Assembly (NCBI GenBank): GCA_001464585.1
Contig: LNFF01000040.1
Coordinates: 71,267-135,266, forward strand
DNA length: 64,000 nucleotides
Direction of reading: 5' to 3'
DNA from: Gammaproteobacteria bacterium Ga0077554
GTDB lineage: Bacteria > Pseudomonadota > Gammaproteobacteria > Ga0077554 > Ga007554
Part shown: positions 1-7,908 of the stretch, piece by piece
Layout: every line of letters starts with the position of its first letter
Position numbering within the stretch: position 1 is the stretch's first letter
Made by a program: the position numbers and the translations under genes
The notes under the pieces: generated by a model
What the model saw: only the letters and a program-made list of their open reading frames with translations
Databases searched by the model: none
What the model was told of the DNA's origin: nothing

Positions 1-366
1 GATGCGGCGCGCCATGATTATGCGCTGGGCTTGCGCATTACGGTGGCGCTAGCGGTGGGCGTGGCGCTGGTACTGGGGATGTTTCGCATTCTGAAGGGTT
101 GGCCGGTGCAATACTTTATCATGGGCGGCTATGCAGGGGTGATGGTGATGACGCTGTTTGCGCCGCCGTCGATTATCGGTATCGCTTATGACTCGGGCGG
201 AGTAACGACATCTACCATTACGGTGCCGCTGGTAACGGCGCTGGGCGTGGGGCTGGCGTCGTCGATCAAGGGGCGTAATCCGCTGGTGGACGGTTTTGGC
301 CTGATTGCATTTGCTTCGCTGACGCCGATGATTTTTGTGATGATCTACGGGACGCTGGTGCTATGA
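1..366 (+). CDS. DUF1538 membrane protein, C-terminal part
   Basis: The 5' end lies outside the window; the frame is open from base 1 to a TGA at 364-366. The visible 121 residues are hydrophobic and contain the hallmark stretch [20 protein letters not shown] of DUF1538 integral membrane proteins, followed by [19 protein letters not shown]. The next gene repeats this segment closely, so the two are paralogues or two halves of one transporter. The stop overlaps the next start (ATGA), which implies translational coupling. Function is not established for the family; the context with PII-like and CBS proteins suggests a regulated membrane channel or transporter (inference). Confidence 0.8.
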   Translation, partial: DAARHDYALGLRITVALAVGVALVLGMFRILKGWPVQYFIMGGYAGVMVMTLFAPPSIIGIAYDSGGVTTSTITVPLVTALGVGLASSIKGRNPLVDGFGLIAFASLTPMIFVMIYGTLVL

Positions 367-1145
367 CGGCGTGGCTGCTCTCGCTGTTAAGCGCGATTGC
401 GCATACCGTGCGTGATGTATTGCCGATTGCGGCGATTCTGTTCGGCTTCCAGTGGCTGGTGATCCGCAAGCCGATGCCCAATCTGAAAAAGGTGCTGATT
501 GGTTTTATTTATGTGCTGGTGGGTCTGGCGCTGTTTCTGGAAGGGCTGAATCAGGCGCTGTTTCCGCTGGGCAAACTGATGGCGCAGCAGTTGACTGATC
601 CGGCGTTTATCTATGGCGCGCTTCAAGCGACGGGGCACACAGCGCAACAGGCGCACTGGTGGGATTATCGATGGGTATATCTGTTTGCCGCGATGATTGG
701 CTTTTCCTGTTCGCTGGCTGAACCCGCTCTGATTGCGGTGGCGATGAAGGCGCACCAAGTGTCAGGCGGCACAGTAGGCGTGTGGGGGCTGCGCATTGCA
801 GTGGCGATCGGCGCGGCGACCGGCATTACGCTGGGCGTGTTTCGCATTGTCACCGGCACGCCGCTGCACTATTACATCATCATCGGTTATATCATTGTAA
901 TGATCCAGACCGCGTTTGCACCGCGCATGATTATTCCGCTGGCATATGATTCTGGCGGCGTGACGACATCCACCGTGACCGTGCCGCTGGTCACGGCCCT
1001 GGGGTTAGGTTTGGCAAGCGTGGTGCCGGGACGCAGTCCGCTGCTGGATGGGTTTGGCTTGATCGCACTGACGGTATTGTGTCCGCTGGTGACAGTGATG
1101 GAGTATGCGCAATTGAGCCATTGGCGGGCGAAGCGGCGCGCTTAG
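363..1145 (+). CDS. DUF1538 membrane protein
   Basis: A 260-residue protein with several membrane segments (roughly residues 5-30, 40-60, 105-125, 140-190, 205-250). It has the same signature as the upstream gene, [20 protein letters not shown], around residue 200. The ATG overlaps the upstream TGA, so the pair is almost certainly cotranscribed and probably forms one complex. No catalytic motif is visible. The 188-bp gap downstream carries a dispersed repeat, yet the following PII-like and CBS genes probably belong to the same functional unit. The substrate is unknown. Confidence 0.85.
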   Translation: MTAWLLSLLSAIAHTVRDVLPIAAILFGFQWLVIRKPMPNLKKVLIGFIYVLVGLALFLEGLNQALFPLGKLMAQQLTDPAFIYGALQATGHTAQQAHWWDYRWVYLFAAMIGFSCSLAEPALIAVAMKAHQVSGGTVGVWGLRIAVAIGAATGITLGVFRIVTGTPLHYYIIIGYIIVMIQTAFAPRMIIPLAYDSGGVTTSTVTVPLVTALGLGLASVVPGRSPLLDGFGLIALTVLCPLVTVMEYAQLSHWRAKRRA

Positions 1146-1148
1146 CGT

Positions 1149-1300
1149 GTCATTTCGAGCGTAGGGAGAAATCCTTGTCTCGAGTCTCGAACGAAGGTGA
1201 GAGAACTTTGAGAGATCTATTAAAAGATCCCTCACTGCGTTCGGGATGACAGTTATTCTTTGCGTTCGGGATGACAGTAAACGCCTGCGTTCGGAATGAC
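1149..1300. repeat. Intergenic repeat, GTCATTTCGA family (long form)
   Basis: It begins with GTCATTTCGA and ends with three successive copies of a TCGG(G/A)ATGAC end (1241-1250, 1266-1275, 1291-1300). The interior includes GAGAACTTTGAGAGATCT and GATCCCTCACT. A nearly identical long form lies at 12319-12445. Shorter relatives are at 2150, 3839, 28621 and 44388. All of them lie between genes. Confidence 0.85.
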
Positions 1301-1333
1301 AAGACTATTTAAGCAAGAGGGAGGAACTAAAGC

Positions 1334-1684
1334 ATGCACTTCAAATTATTAATTGCATTTGTAGAAGATGACAAAACCGATGCGGTGATGAACGCGGCGC
1401 GTGCGGCAGGCGCCACGGGTGCGACCGTTATCAATCATGCCCGTGGCGAAGGCTTGAAAAAAACCAAGACTTTTTTGGGGCTGACGCTGGAAACCCAGCG
1501 CGACATGCTGTTGTTTCTGGTGGAAGAGCATTTGAGCCGGAAAATTCTCGAACACATTGCTGTGGTGGGTGAGTTTGACCGCAAACACGGCGCAGGCATT
1601 GCTTTTCAGATTGATGTGGAAGACGCCGTGGGTGTTACCCAGCAAGTGCGCCAATTAACCGAAGCGGTGGAGGATGAACTATGA
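1334..1684 (+). CDS. PII-like (GlnB-fold) regulatory protein
   Basis: A 116-residue protein opening with the PII-type first strand (HFKLLIAFVEDDKTDAVMNAARAAGATGATV), followed by GEGLKKTKTFLGLTLE and a C-terminal EFDRKHGAGIAFQIDVEDAVGV. Length and layout fit the P-II family, but the classical uridylylated T-loop tyrosine context is not evident, so this is probably a non-nitrogen PII-like protein. RBS: AGAGGGAGGAAC before the ATG. Its stop overlaps the CBS gene start. It likely senses a nucleotide or small ligand and gates the neighbouring DUF1538 proteins (inference). Confidence 0.8.
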   Translation: MHFKLLIAFVEDDKTDAVMNAARAAGATGATVINHARGEGLKKTKTFLGLTLETQRDMLLFLVEEHLSRKILEHIAVVGEFDRKHGAGIAFQIDVEDAVGVTQQVRQLTEAVEDEL

Positions 1685-2088
1685 GCGAACGCAAACTGAT
1701 CCGGGTGCGGGATGTAATGAAGCGCGAGTTTGACCTGGTGGACGGCATGACCACGGTCAAAGAGGCGCTGCTGAAAATGAAATACATCGAGACCAAGGCG
1801 CTGATCGTCAAGAAACGCCATGCCGATGACGAGTATGGCATGGTATTGCTGTCTGATATTTCACGGCAAGTGCTCGCCACCGACCGCGCACCAGAACGCA
1901 TCAATATTTATGAGATCATGTCAAAACCATTGATCACCGTGCATGCTGATATGGATATCCGCTACTGCGCACGCTTGTTTGAACGCTTTCACCTGTCGCG
2001 TGCACCCGTGGTTGAAAACGGCGAGGTGATTGGCATTGTCAGCCTCACCGATATGGTACTGCGCGGCTTGTGCGCGATGTGGGAGTAG
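1681..2088 (+). CDS. CBS-domain protein
   Basis: A 135-residue protein made of a CBS pair: the first runs about residues 5-60 (RVRDVMKREFDLVDGMTTVKEALLKM) and the second about 75-132 (IMSKPLITVHADMDIRYCARLFERFHLSRAPVVENGEVIGIVSLTD). CBS pairs bind adenosine nucleotides and act as energy or ionic sensors. The start overlaps the PII-like stop (ATGA). With the DUF1538 pair and the PII-like protein it makes a compact membrane-plus-two-sensors module. The residue content shows no extra catalytic domain. Confidence 0.85.
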   Translation: MSERKLIRVRDVMKREFDLVDGMTTVKEALLKMKYIETKALIVKKRHADDEYGMVLLSDISRQVLATDRAPERINIYEIMSKPLITVHADMDIRYCARLFERFHLSRAPVVENGEVIGIVSLTDMVLRGLCAMWE

Positions 2089-2149
2089 TATCATTATCTG
2101 CACATAGCGCCCTAAGGAAACTTAAAGGCACCTCTAATAACTCAAGCAT

Positions 2150-2230
2150 GTCATTTCGACCAACGGGAGAAATCCTGGAAGATCTCCCACATCGTTCGAG
2201 ACAAGGATTTCTCGCTACACTCGAAATGAC
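2150..2230. repeat. Intergenic repeat, GTCATTTCGA family
   Basis: An 81-bp copy with perfect 10-bp inverted ends: GTCATTTCGA at 2150-2159 and TCGAAATGAC at 2221-2230. The interior has GGGAGAAATCC and GGATTTCTCGCTAC as inner inverted arms. It sits between the CBS gene and the GltB-like gene and happens to be open in the frame of the latter. Confidence 0.9.
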
Positions 2231-2324
2231 ACACACCAGCGGCCTCTTAAGTAAAGTCGCCCCTCCTGCCGCTATATATTGTGGGCAATATCTCCCCGTT
2301 GCAGCGGACAAACCATCTACCTTC

Positions 2325-3806
2325 ATGAGCATTACCGACATCGCATCGTGGATCATCGTCATTATGGGCTGGACGGCAGGCCTGGTGATGCTGGCTCTGG
2401 TGTTGATGTTTATTCAGGATGTCACACAAACAGAACACGCGGTGCGGCGCAATTTTCCGGTCATTGGCCGGTTGCGTTATTTTCTGGAGCGGCAAGGCGA
2501 ATATTTCCGTCAATATTTTTTCGCCCACGACCGTCAGGAACTGCCATTCAACCGCGCAACGCGCACCTGGGTATATCGCACCGCAAAGAATCTGGGCGGC
2601 ATCATCGGTTTTGGCTCCACCAATGATTTACGCGAACCCGGCTCGCTGATTTTCGTTAATGCACCGTACGCGGTGCTGGAAGAAGAGCGTCAAACCACCC
2701 CACCACTGGTGATTGGTCCGCGATGCAATAAACCTTTTACAGCATCGAATATCGTGAACATCTCCGGCATGAGTTATGGCGCAATATCCGCCCCGGCGGT
2801 ACGTGCGCTGTCGCATGGCGCCGCAAAAGCCGGGGTATGGCTAAATACTGGCGAAGGTGGCCTGGCGCCTTACCATATCGAAGGCGGCTGCGATGTAATT
2901 TTTCAGCTTGGCACCGCCAAATACGGTGTACGCGACCTGGAAGGGCATCTCAGTGACACGCACTTACGCGACATCGCACAACATGTGCGTGCGTTCGAAA
3001 TAAAATTGGCGCAAGGCGCCAAGCCGGGACGCGGTGGCGTGCTGCCTGCCATCAAAGTCACGGAAGAAGTCGCGCGCATTCGCGGCATACCCTTGGGCCA
3101 ACCCTCCGACAGCCCCAATCGTCATTACGACATCAAGAATGACGATGAGCTACTGGACATGATCGTGCGCATCCGCGATGTCACGGGCTTGCCCGTAGGT
3201 ATTAAAACCGTGCTGGGATCAGAGGCCGCGATTCTCAACTTATGTGAAACCATTTTACGCCGTGGCGTGGACAGCGCACCGGATTTTATCAGCCTGGACG
3301 GCGGCGACGGCGGCTCAGGCGCGGCGCCACAAGTACTCGCTGATCATGTCGGCCTGCCACTTAATGAATCGTTGCCAATGCTGGTAGATGCGCTCATTGC
3401 CAGCGGCCTGCGTGACCGCGTGCGCGTGATTGCGTCGGGCAAACTGGTCACCTCGGCACGGGTTGCATGGGCGCTGTGCGTGGGCGCCGACTTCACCGTA
3501 ACTGCGCGCGGTTTCATGTTTGCGCTGGGCTGCATACAATCGTTGCAATGCCACCAGAACACCTGCCCCACCGGCATCACCACGCACAACAGAAAACTGC
3601 AACGCGGCCTGGTTATGGAAGACAAAACCACGCGTGTCGCAAACTATGCATATTGGATTAACCTGGAAGTGGACAAATTAGCGCATTCCTGCGGCCTCGC
3701 CAACGCCCGCGAATTCCGCCGCGAGCATGCGCGCATCGTGCAAACCGCCGGACGTAGCGTGCCGCTGGATGCGCTGTTTCCGTACCCGGTTAAATTCGGT
3801 CATTAG
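2325..3806 (+). CDS. FMN-binding glutamate synthase-like protein (GltB domain 2 family)
   Basis: A 493-residue protein with one N-terminal membrane helix (residues about 6-30) and a large FMN/GltB-type TIM barrel. Visible motifs: SGMSYGAISAPAVRALSHGA, the glycine-rich KPGRGGVLPAIKVTEEVA, SLDGGDGGSGAAPQ (flavin phosphate site) and a cysteine cluster CIQSLQCHQNTCPTG that matches the 3Fe-4S ligands of glutamate synthase. It lacks the glutaminase and domain-3 parts of GltB, so it is a stand-alone FMN oxidoreductase of this family. The ATG at 2325 was chosen because the upstream open frame merely runs through a dispersed repeat. The substrate is uncertain. Confidence 0.85.
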   Translation: MSITDIASWIIVIMGWTAGLVMLALVLMFIQDVTQTEHAVRRNFPVIGRLRYFLERQGEYFRQYFFAHDRQELPFNRATRTWVYRTAKNLGGIIGFGSTNDLREPGSLIFVNAPYAVLEEERQTTPPLVIGPRCNKPFTASNIVNISGMSYGAISAPAVRALSHGAAKAGVWLNTGEGGLAPYHIEGGCDVIFQLGTAKYGVRDLEGHLSDTHLRDIAQHVRAFEIKLAQGAKPGRGGVLPAIKVTEEVARIRGIPLGQPSDSPNRHYDIKNDDELLDMIVRIRDVTGLPVGIKTVLGSEAAILNLCETILRRGVDSAPDFISLDGGDGGSGAAPQVLADHVGLPLNESLPMLVDALIASGLRDRVRVIASGKLVTSARVAWALCVGADFTVTARGFMFALGCIQSLQCHQNTCPTGITTHNRKLQRGLVMEDKTTRVANYAYWINLEVDKLAHSCGLANAREFRREHARIVQTAGRSVPLDALFPYPVKFGH

Positions 3807-3838
3807 TCCGGAAGACGCTGCCACCAAGGCATTCCCCT

Positions 3839-3907
3839 GTCATTCCGAGCATCGCGAGGAATCTTAAGCAAGGCCCTCACGGCACCTGAAACGATAAAGG
3901 GAATGAC
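3839..3907. repeat. Intergenic repeat, GTCATTTCGA family (diverged)
   Basis: A diverged copy starting GTCATTCCGAGCATCGCGAGGAATC and ending GGGAATGAC. It lies between the GltB-like gene and the clpB promoter. Confidence 0.7.
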
Positions 3908-3979
3908 AATAAACAGCCGAAATGACGGCCTGTCACATACCAAGAGCTTTCCCAAGTATAAAAACACCACGACATCGCG

Positions 3980-4009
3980 CTTGAATCTGCCCCATACTAT
4001 CCCCATCTA
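3980..4009 (+). promoter_or_regulatory. Sigma-32 (heat-shock) type promoter of clpB
   Basis: CTTGAA at 3980-3985 and CCCCATCTA at 4001-4009 are separated by 15 bp. These match the RpoH consensus -35 CTTGAA and -10 CCCCATnTA closely. The start of clpB follows 37 bp after the -10 box, with GAGGG at 4034-4038 as ribosome binding site. ClpB is a classic RpoH target. Confidence 0.85.
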
Positions 4010-4045
4010 CGTAGAAAGCTAACTTTTAATCACGAGGGCACCCCG

Positions 4046-6643
4046 ATGCGGATGGATAAATTGACCAGCAAATTCCAGATGGCGCTGGCGGACGCGCAAA
4101 GCCTGGCGGTGGGGCGCGATCATCAATTCATTGAGCCGGTTCATGTCATGGCAGCGCTGCTCGATCAGCAAGGCGGCACGGTACGTTCGCTGCTGGGGCA
4201 GTCTGACGTTAATGTCAGTCGCTTGCGTTCGCAACTGGGCGAAGCGCTGGATCGCCTGCCGACCGTGGAAGGCAGCGCGGGCGAAGTGCATGTTTCCAAT
4301 GATTTGACGCGCTTATTTAATCTCACTGACAAATTGGCGCAGCAGCGTAAAGATCAGTTTATTTCAAGCGAACTGTTTATACTCGCAGCACTGGAAGATA
4401 AAGGCGGATTGGGCGATTTACTGCGTAAAGCAGGCGCGGCCAAAGGCTCCATCGAACAGGCGATTGAAAAAATGCGCGGCGGCCAAAAAATTAATGACGC
4501 CAATGCCGAAGAACAACGCCAGGCATTGGAGAAATACACCATCGACCTCACCGAACGCGCCGAACAGGGCAAGCTCGACCCCGTCATTGGGCGCGATGAT
4601 GAGATTCGCCGCACGATTCAGGTATTGCAGCGCCGCACTAAAAATAATCCGGTGTTGATTGGTGAACCTGGCGTAGGAAAAACTGCGATTGTGGAAGGCT
4701 TGGCACAGCGCATCATTAATGGCGAAGTGCCGGAGGGGCTGAAAAATCGGCGCGTATTGTCGCTCGACATGGGCGCATTGATTGCAGGCGCAAAATTTCG
4801 CGGCGAGTTTGAAGAACGCCTCAAAGCAGTATTGAATGATCTCGCCAAGCAGGAAGGCCAGGTGATTTTATTCATTGATGAACTGCATACCATGGTCGGC
4901 GCCGGCAAAGCCGATGGCGCGATGGACGCAGGCAATATGCTGAAACCCGCCCTGGCGCGTGGTGATTTGCATTGCGTGGGCGCGACAACCCTCAATGAAT
5001 ATCGCCAATACATCGAAAAAGATGCGGCGCTGGAGCGCCGCTTTCAGAAAGTATTAGTCAATGAACCTTCAGTGGAGGACACTATCGCCATTCTGCGCGG
5101 CCTCAAGGAAAAATACGAAATTCATCATGGCGTGGAGATAACAGACCCGGCGATTGTTGCCGCCGCAATGCTGTCACACCGCTATATCACTGACCGCAAT
5201 CTGCCAGACAAAGCCATCGACCTGATTGATGAATCAGCCAGCCGCATTCGCATGGAAATTGATTCCAAGCCCGAAGTAATGGATCGCCTCGAACGCCGCA
5301 TGATCCAGCTTAAAATCGAACGTGAGGCACTGAAAAAAGAAACTGATGACGCGTCGAAAAAACGCCTCGAAAATTTGAAAACCGAGATCAGCAAGGCGGA
5401 ACACGAATTCTCTGACCTGAATGAAATCTGGAAAGCGGAAAAAGCCGCACTGCAAGGTACGCAGCATATCAAGGAAGCGCTCGAACGTGCGCGCGGCGAA
5501 CTTGAAACAGCGCGGCGCGCGGGTGATTTAAGCCGCATGTCAGAACTGCAATACGGGCGTATTCCTGAGTTGGAAAAACAGCTCGACATGGCCTCGCAGG
5601 CTGAAATGCACGAGATGAAATTGCTGCGCAACAAAGTCACTGAAGAAGAAATCGCCGAAGTTGTTTCCAAATGGACCGGTATTCCAGTATCAAAAATGCT
5701 GGAAGGTGAGCGCGAGAAACTGTTACGTATGGAAGAAGCATTGGGTACGCGCGTGGTCGGCCAGGCCGAAGCGGTAAAAGCGGTGTCGGATGCGATACGT
5801 CGCTCGCGCGCAGGGCTGTCTGACCCGAATCGCCCCAACGGTTCATTCCTGTTTCTTGGCCCTACCGGCGTCGGCAAAACCGAACTTACTAAAGCCCTGG
5901 CGGGATTCATGTTTGACACCGATGATGCTATGGTGCGCATTGATATGTCCGAGTTTATGGAAAAACATTCCGTGGCACGCTTAATCGGCGCGCCACCCGG
6001 TTATGTGGGCTATGAAGAAGGCGGCTACCTGACGGAGGCGGTGCGGCGTCGGCCCTATTCCGTGATTCTGCTCGATGAAGTGGAAAAAGCACATCCCGAT
6101 GTATTTAATGTGTTGCTACAAGTATTGGATGACGGTCGATTGACCGACGGCCAGGGACGCACCGTAGACTTTCGCAATACCGTGATCGTGATGACTTCGA
6201 ACCTGGGCTCGCAACTGATTCAGGAGCTAGGCGGAATGGAAGAAAGTTACGGCGCCATGAAAGACGCCGTTATGGGCGTGGTGGCCCAACATTTCCGCCC
6301 GGAATTTATCAATCGTATTGATGACGTGGTGGTGTTCCATGCGCTGGGCCGCGAACAGATTCACGCTATCACCCTCATCCAAACCGGGTATCTGCGCAAA
6401 CGCCTGCGTGAACGCGACATGGATATCGAACTGTCGCCAGCGGCGCTTGATAAACTCGGTGAAGCCGGTTTTGATCCGGTATACGGCGCGCGGCCACTGA
6501 AGCGCGCCATACAACAGATGCTGGAAAATCCACTGGCACAGGAAATTCTCGCGGGCCGCTTTGCGCCCGGCGATGTGATTCGCGCAGACGTAGAGGCTGA
6601 GCGTATGGTATTCAAGAAAGGGAAATCGCAGGTAGCGGCGTAG
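4046..6643 (+). CDS. clpB: ATP-dependent disaggregase ClpB
   Basis: An 865-residue Hsp100 chaperone of standard length. It has the N-terminal Clp repeat domain (1-145), a first AAA+ domain with Walker [12 protein letters not shown] and Walker [10 protein letters not shown], the coiled-coil middle domain (about 405-525, many E/K/R heptads), and a second AAA+ domain with [34 protein letters not shown] and [14 protein letters not shown]. Pore loops [12 protein letters not shown] and GYVGYEEGG are present. It works with DnaK to solubilise protein aggregates in the cytoplasm. The start [11 protein letters not shown] fits other ClpB proteins. It is monocistronic, behind an RpoH-type promoter, and ends in a strong hairpin. 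Confidence 0.98.
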   Translation: MRMDKLTSKFQMALADAQSLAVGRDHQFIEPVHVMAALLDQQGGTVRSLLGQSDVNVSRLRSQLGEALDRLPTVEGSAGEVHVSNDLTRLFNLTDKLAQQRKDQFISSELFILAALEDKGGLGDLLRKAGAAKGSIEQAIEKMRGGQKINDANAEEQRQALEKYTIDLTERAEQGKLDPVIGRDDEIRRTIQVLQRRTKNNPVLIGEPGVGKTAIVEGLAQRIINGEVPEGLKNRRVLSLDMGALIAGAKFRGEFEERLKAVLNDLAKQEGQVILFIDELHTMVGAGKADGAMDAGNMLKPALARGDLHCVGATTLNEYRQYIEKDAALERRFQKVLVNEPSVEDTIAILRGLKEKYEIHHGVEITDPAIVAAAMLSHRYITDRNLPDKAIDLIDESASRIRMEIDSKPEVMDRLERRMIQLKIEREALKKETDDASKKRLENLKTEISKAEHEFSDLNEIWKAEKAALQGTQHIKEALERARGELETARRAGDLSRMSELQYGRIPELEKQLDMASQAEMHEMKLLRNKVTEEEIAEVVSKWTGIPVSKMLEGEREKLLRMEEALGTRVVGQAEAVKAVSDAIRRSRAGLSDPNRPNGSFLFLGPTGVGKTELTKALAGFMFDTDDAMVRIDMSEFMEKHSVARLIGAPPGYVGYEEGGYLTEAVRRRPYSVILLDEVEKAHPDVFNVLLQVLDDGRLTDGQGRTVDFRNTVIVMTSNLGSQLIQELGGMEESYGAMKDAVMGVVAQHFRPEFINRIDDVVVFHALGREQIHAITLIQTGYLRKRLRERDMDIELSPAALDKLGEAGFDPVYGARPLKRAIQQMLENPLAQEILAGRFAPGDVIRADVEAERMVFKKGKSQVAA

Positions 6644-6649
6644 CATCAC

Positions 6650-6693
6650 AATTAGTTTGCATCAGGACTAATTAATCCTGATACAAACTAATT
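6650..6693. terminator. Bidirectional hairpin between clpB and the NUDIX gene
   Basis: The inverted arms AATTAGTTTGCATCAGGA and TCCTGATACAAACTAATT pair with a single mismatch around an 8-nt loop. The arms end in A/T-rich bases on both sides. It sits between the convergent clpB stop and the NUDIX stop, so it can end both transcripts. Confidence 0.85.
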
Positions 6694-6694
6694 T

Positions 6695-7231
6695 CTAACG
6701 CCGCATTTTATGCACCATGCGCATTATCGAATCATCCGCGCTATATTTTTCAATATCCGCAACCGGCACCCAGGCGAGATCTTTTGATTCGCTGCTGATG
6801 ACCAGCGGTGTATGGCGGTCTGCCGTAAATAAAAAACGCACATCATAGTGAAAGTGCGCGGGTTCTTTTGATGAGGCCGGAATAGCGTGGACGTCGAGGT
6901 CATAAATATTTTCTGACACCGGCTTTACATGCTCCAGCCCCGATTCTTCACGCGCTTCACGCCATGCGACATTTAAAATATTTGGGTCGCCGTCGGCATG
7001 ACCGCCCAGTTGCAACCAGCGATCCAGTTTACGATGGTGCGTGAGCAAAACGTGGGTTTTGTCCAGATCAACAATCCAGGCTGAGCCGGTGATGTGGCCG
7101 ATGTCCAGCGAGCGCTCGAAACAACGCGGATTGACCTGTACAAAGCGTTCGAGAACAGTACACATGCGCATCTCGGCCTGATCAAAGCCAGTATAGGCGT
7201 CGAGTTTTTCAAGTAATGCAGCTCTGTGCAT
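6695..7231 (-). CDS. NUDIX hydrolase
   Basis: A 178-residue protein with the NUDIX box region GGHADGDPNILNVAWREAREESGL around residues 75-98. The REAREESGL half is canonical; the usual glutamate six residues after the first glycine is replaced, a variation I believe is shared by GGH(A/C)DGD-type members. It probably hydrolyses a nucleoside-diphosphate-linked substrate that cannot be named from sequence. It lies 16 bp downstream of the DUF938 gene on the same strand, likely as one operon. Confidence 0.85.
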   Translation of the reverse strand: MHRAALLEKLDAYTGFDQAEMRMCTVLERFVQVNPRCFERSLDIGHITGSAWIVDLDKTHVLLTHHRKLDRWLQLGGHADGDPNILNVAWREAREESGLEHVKPVSENIYDLDVHAIPASSKEPAHFHYDVRFLFTADRHTPLVISSESKDLAWVPVADIEKYSADDSIMRMVHKMRR

Positions 7232-7247
7232 GGATAGGTTCCTGAGC

Positions 7248-7841
7248 TTAAACTTTGCGCCACACCAGCGTGCGGTTATTCGCCGGCATTTCGTAATCCT
7301 GCGTTAACGCCATGCCGGCATTGCGCGCCAATACATCAAGCGCTTCAAAATCACGCACGCCACTGGCCGGGTCGCGCGCTTTCAGCCATACATCGAAGCG
7401 TGCGTTGCTGGGGCTGGTGAAAGCGCCGTTGTAGTTGAAGGGGCCATACAGGCAAAACACCCCGCCTTGCGCCAGAATATTACCGATGCCTGCAAACATG
7501 CACTGTACTTGCGGCCATCCCATGATATGCACGGTGTTGGCGCTGAATACCGCGTCCATTTTCCTGGTCGGCCACGGATCATGCTCGACATCCAGTGCCA
7601 GCGGCGGCAATACATTGGGTAGTGCCGCTTCGTCCAGCCAGGCGCGAATCCCGGCATGATAAATGACGATATCGCTGGCCTGCCATGTGAGATGCGGTAA
7701 ATGTTTGCCAAAATAAATAGCGTGCTGACCAGTGCCGCTGCCGATTTCCAGTACGTGCTGCGCGTGTGAAAATTCTTTGCTCAGCACTTCAAGAATAGGT
7801 GCTTTGTTCTGGTCGCAGGATTCGGAGTACGGTTTTACCAT
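7248..7841 (-). CDS. DUF938 SAM-dependent methyltransferase-like protein
   Basis: A 197-residue protein with the DUF938 opening KPYSESCDQNKAPILEVL and the SAM-binding glycine motif VLEIGSGTGQHAIYF (about residues 34-48). Further family landmarks are FSANTVHIMGWPQVQ and LYGPFNYNG. It has a class I methyltransferase fold by family; the methyl acceptor is unknown. The upstream gap to uvrA holds a half copy of the GTCATTTCGA repeat. Confidence 0.85.
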   Translation of the reverse strand: MVKPYSESCDQNKAPILEVLSKEFSHAQHVLEIGSGTGQHAIYFGKHLPHLTWQASDIVIYHAGIRAWLDEAALPNVLPPLALDVEHDPWPTRKMDAVFSANTVHIMGWPQVQCMFAGIGNILAQGGVFCLYGPFNYNGAFTSPSNARFDVWLKARDPASGVRDFEALDVLARNAGMALTQDYEMPANNRTLVWRKV

Positions 7842-7865
7842 GGCATACTTAAACTCTTCGGTACA

Positions 7866-7890
7866 GATTTCTCGCTACGCTCGAAATGAC
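7866..7890. repeat. Half copy of the GTCATTTCGA intergenic repeat
   Basis: GATTTCTCGCTACGCTCGAAATGAC matches the right half of the copy at 2150-2230 almost exactly. No left half is present. It lies between uvrA and the DUF938 gene. Confidence 0.7.
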
Positions 7891-7908
7891 ACATTAATTA
7901 ACAGCTCC

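Noticed and set aside
2070-2324. Upstream extension of the GltB-like gene
   Set aside because: The added 85 residues translate a dispersed intergenic repeat; the Met at 2325 directly precedes the membrane helix.
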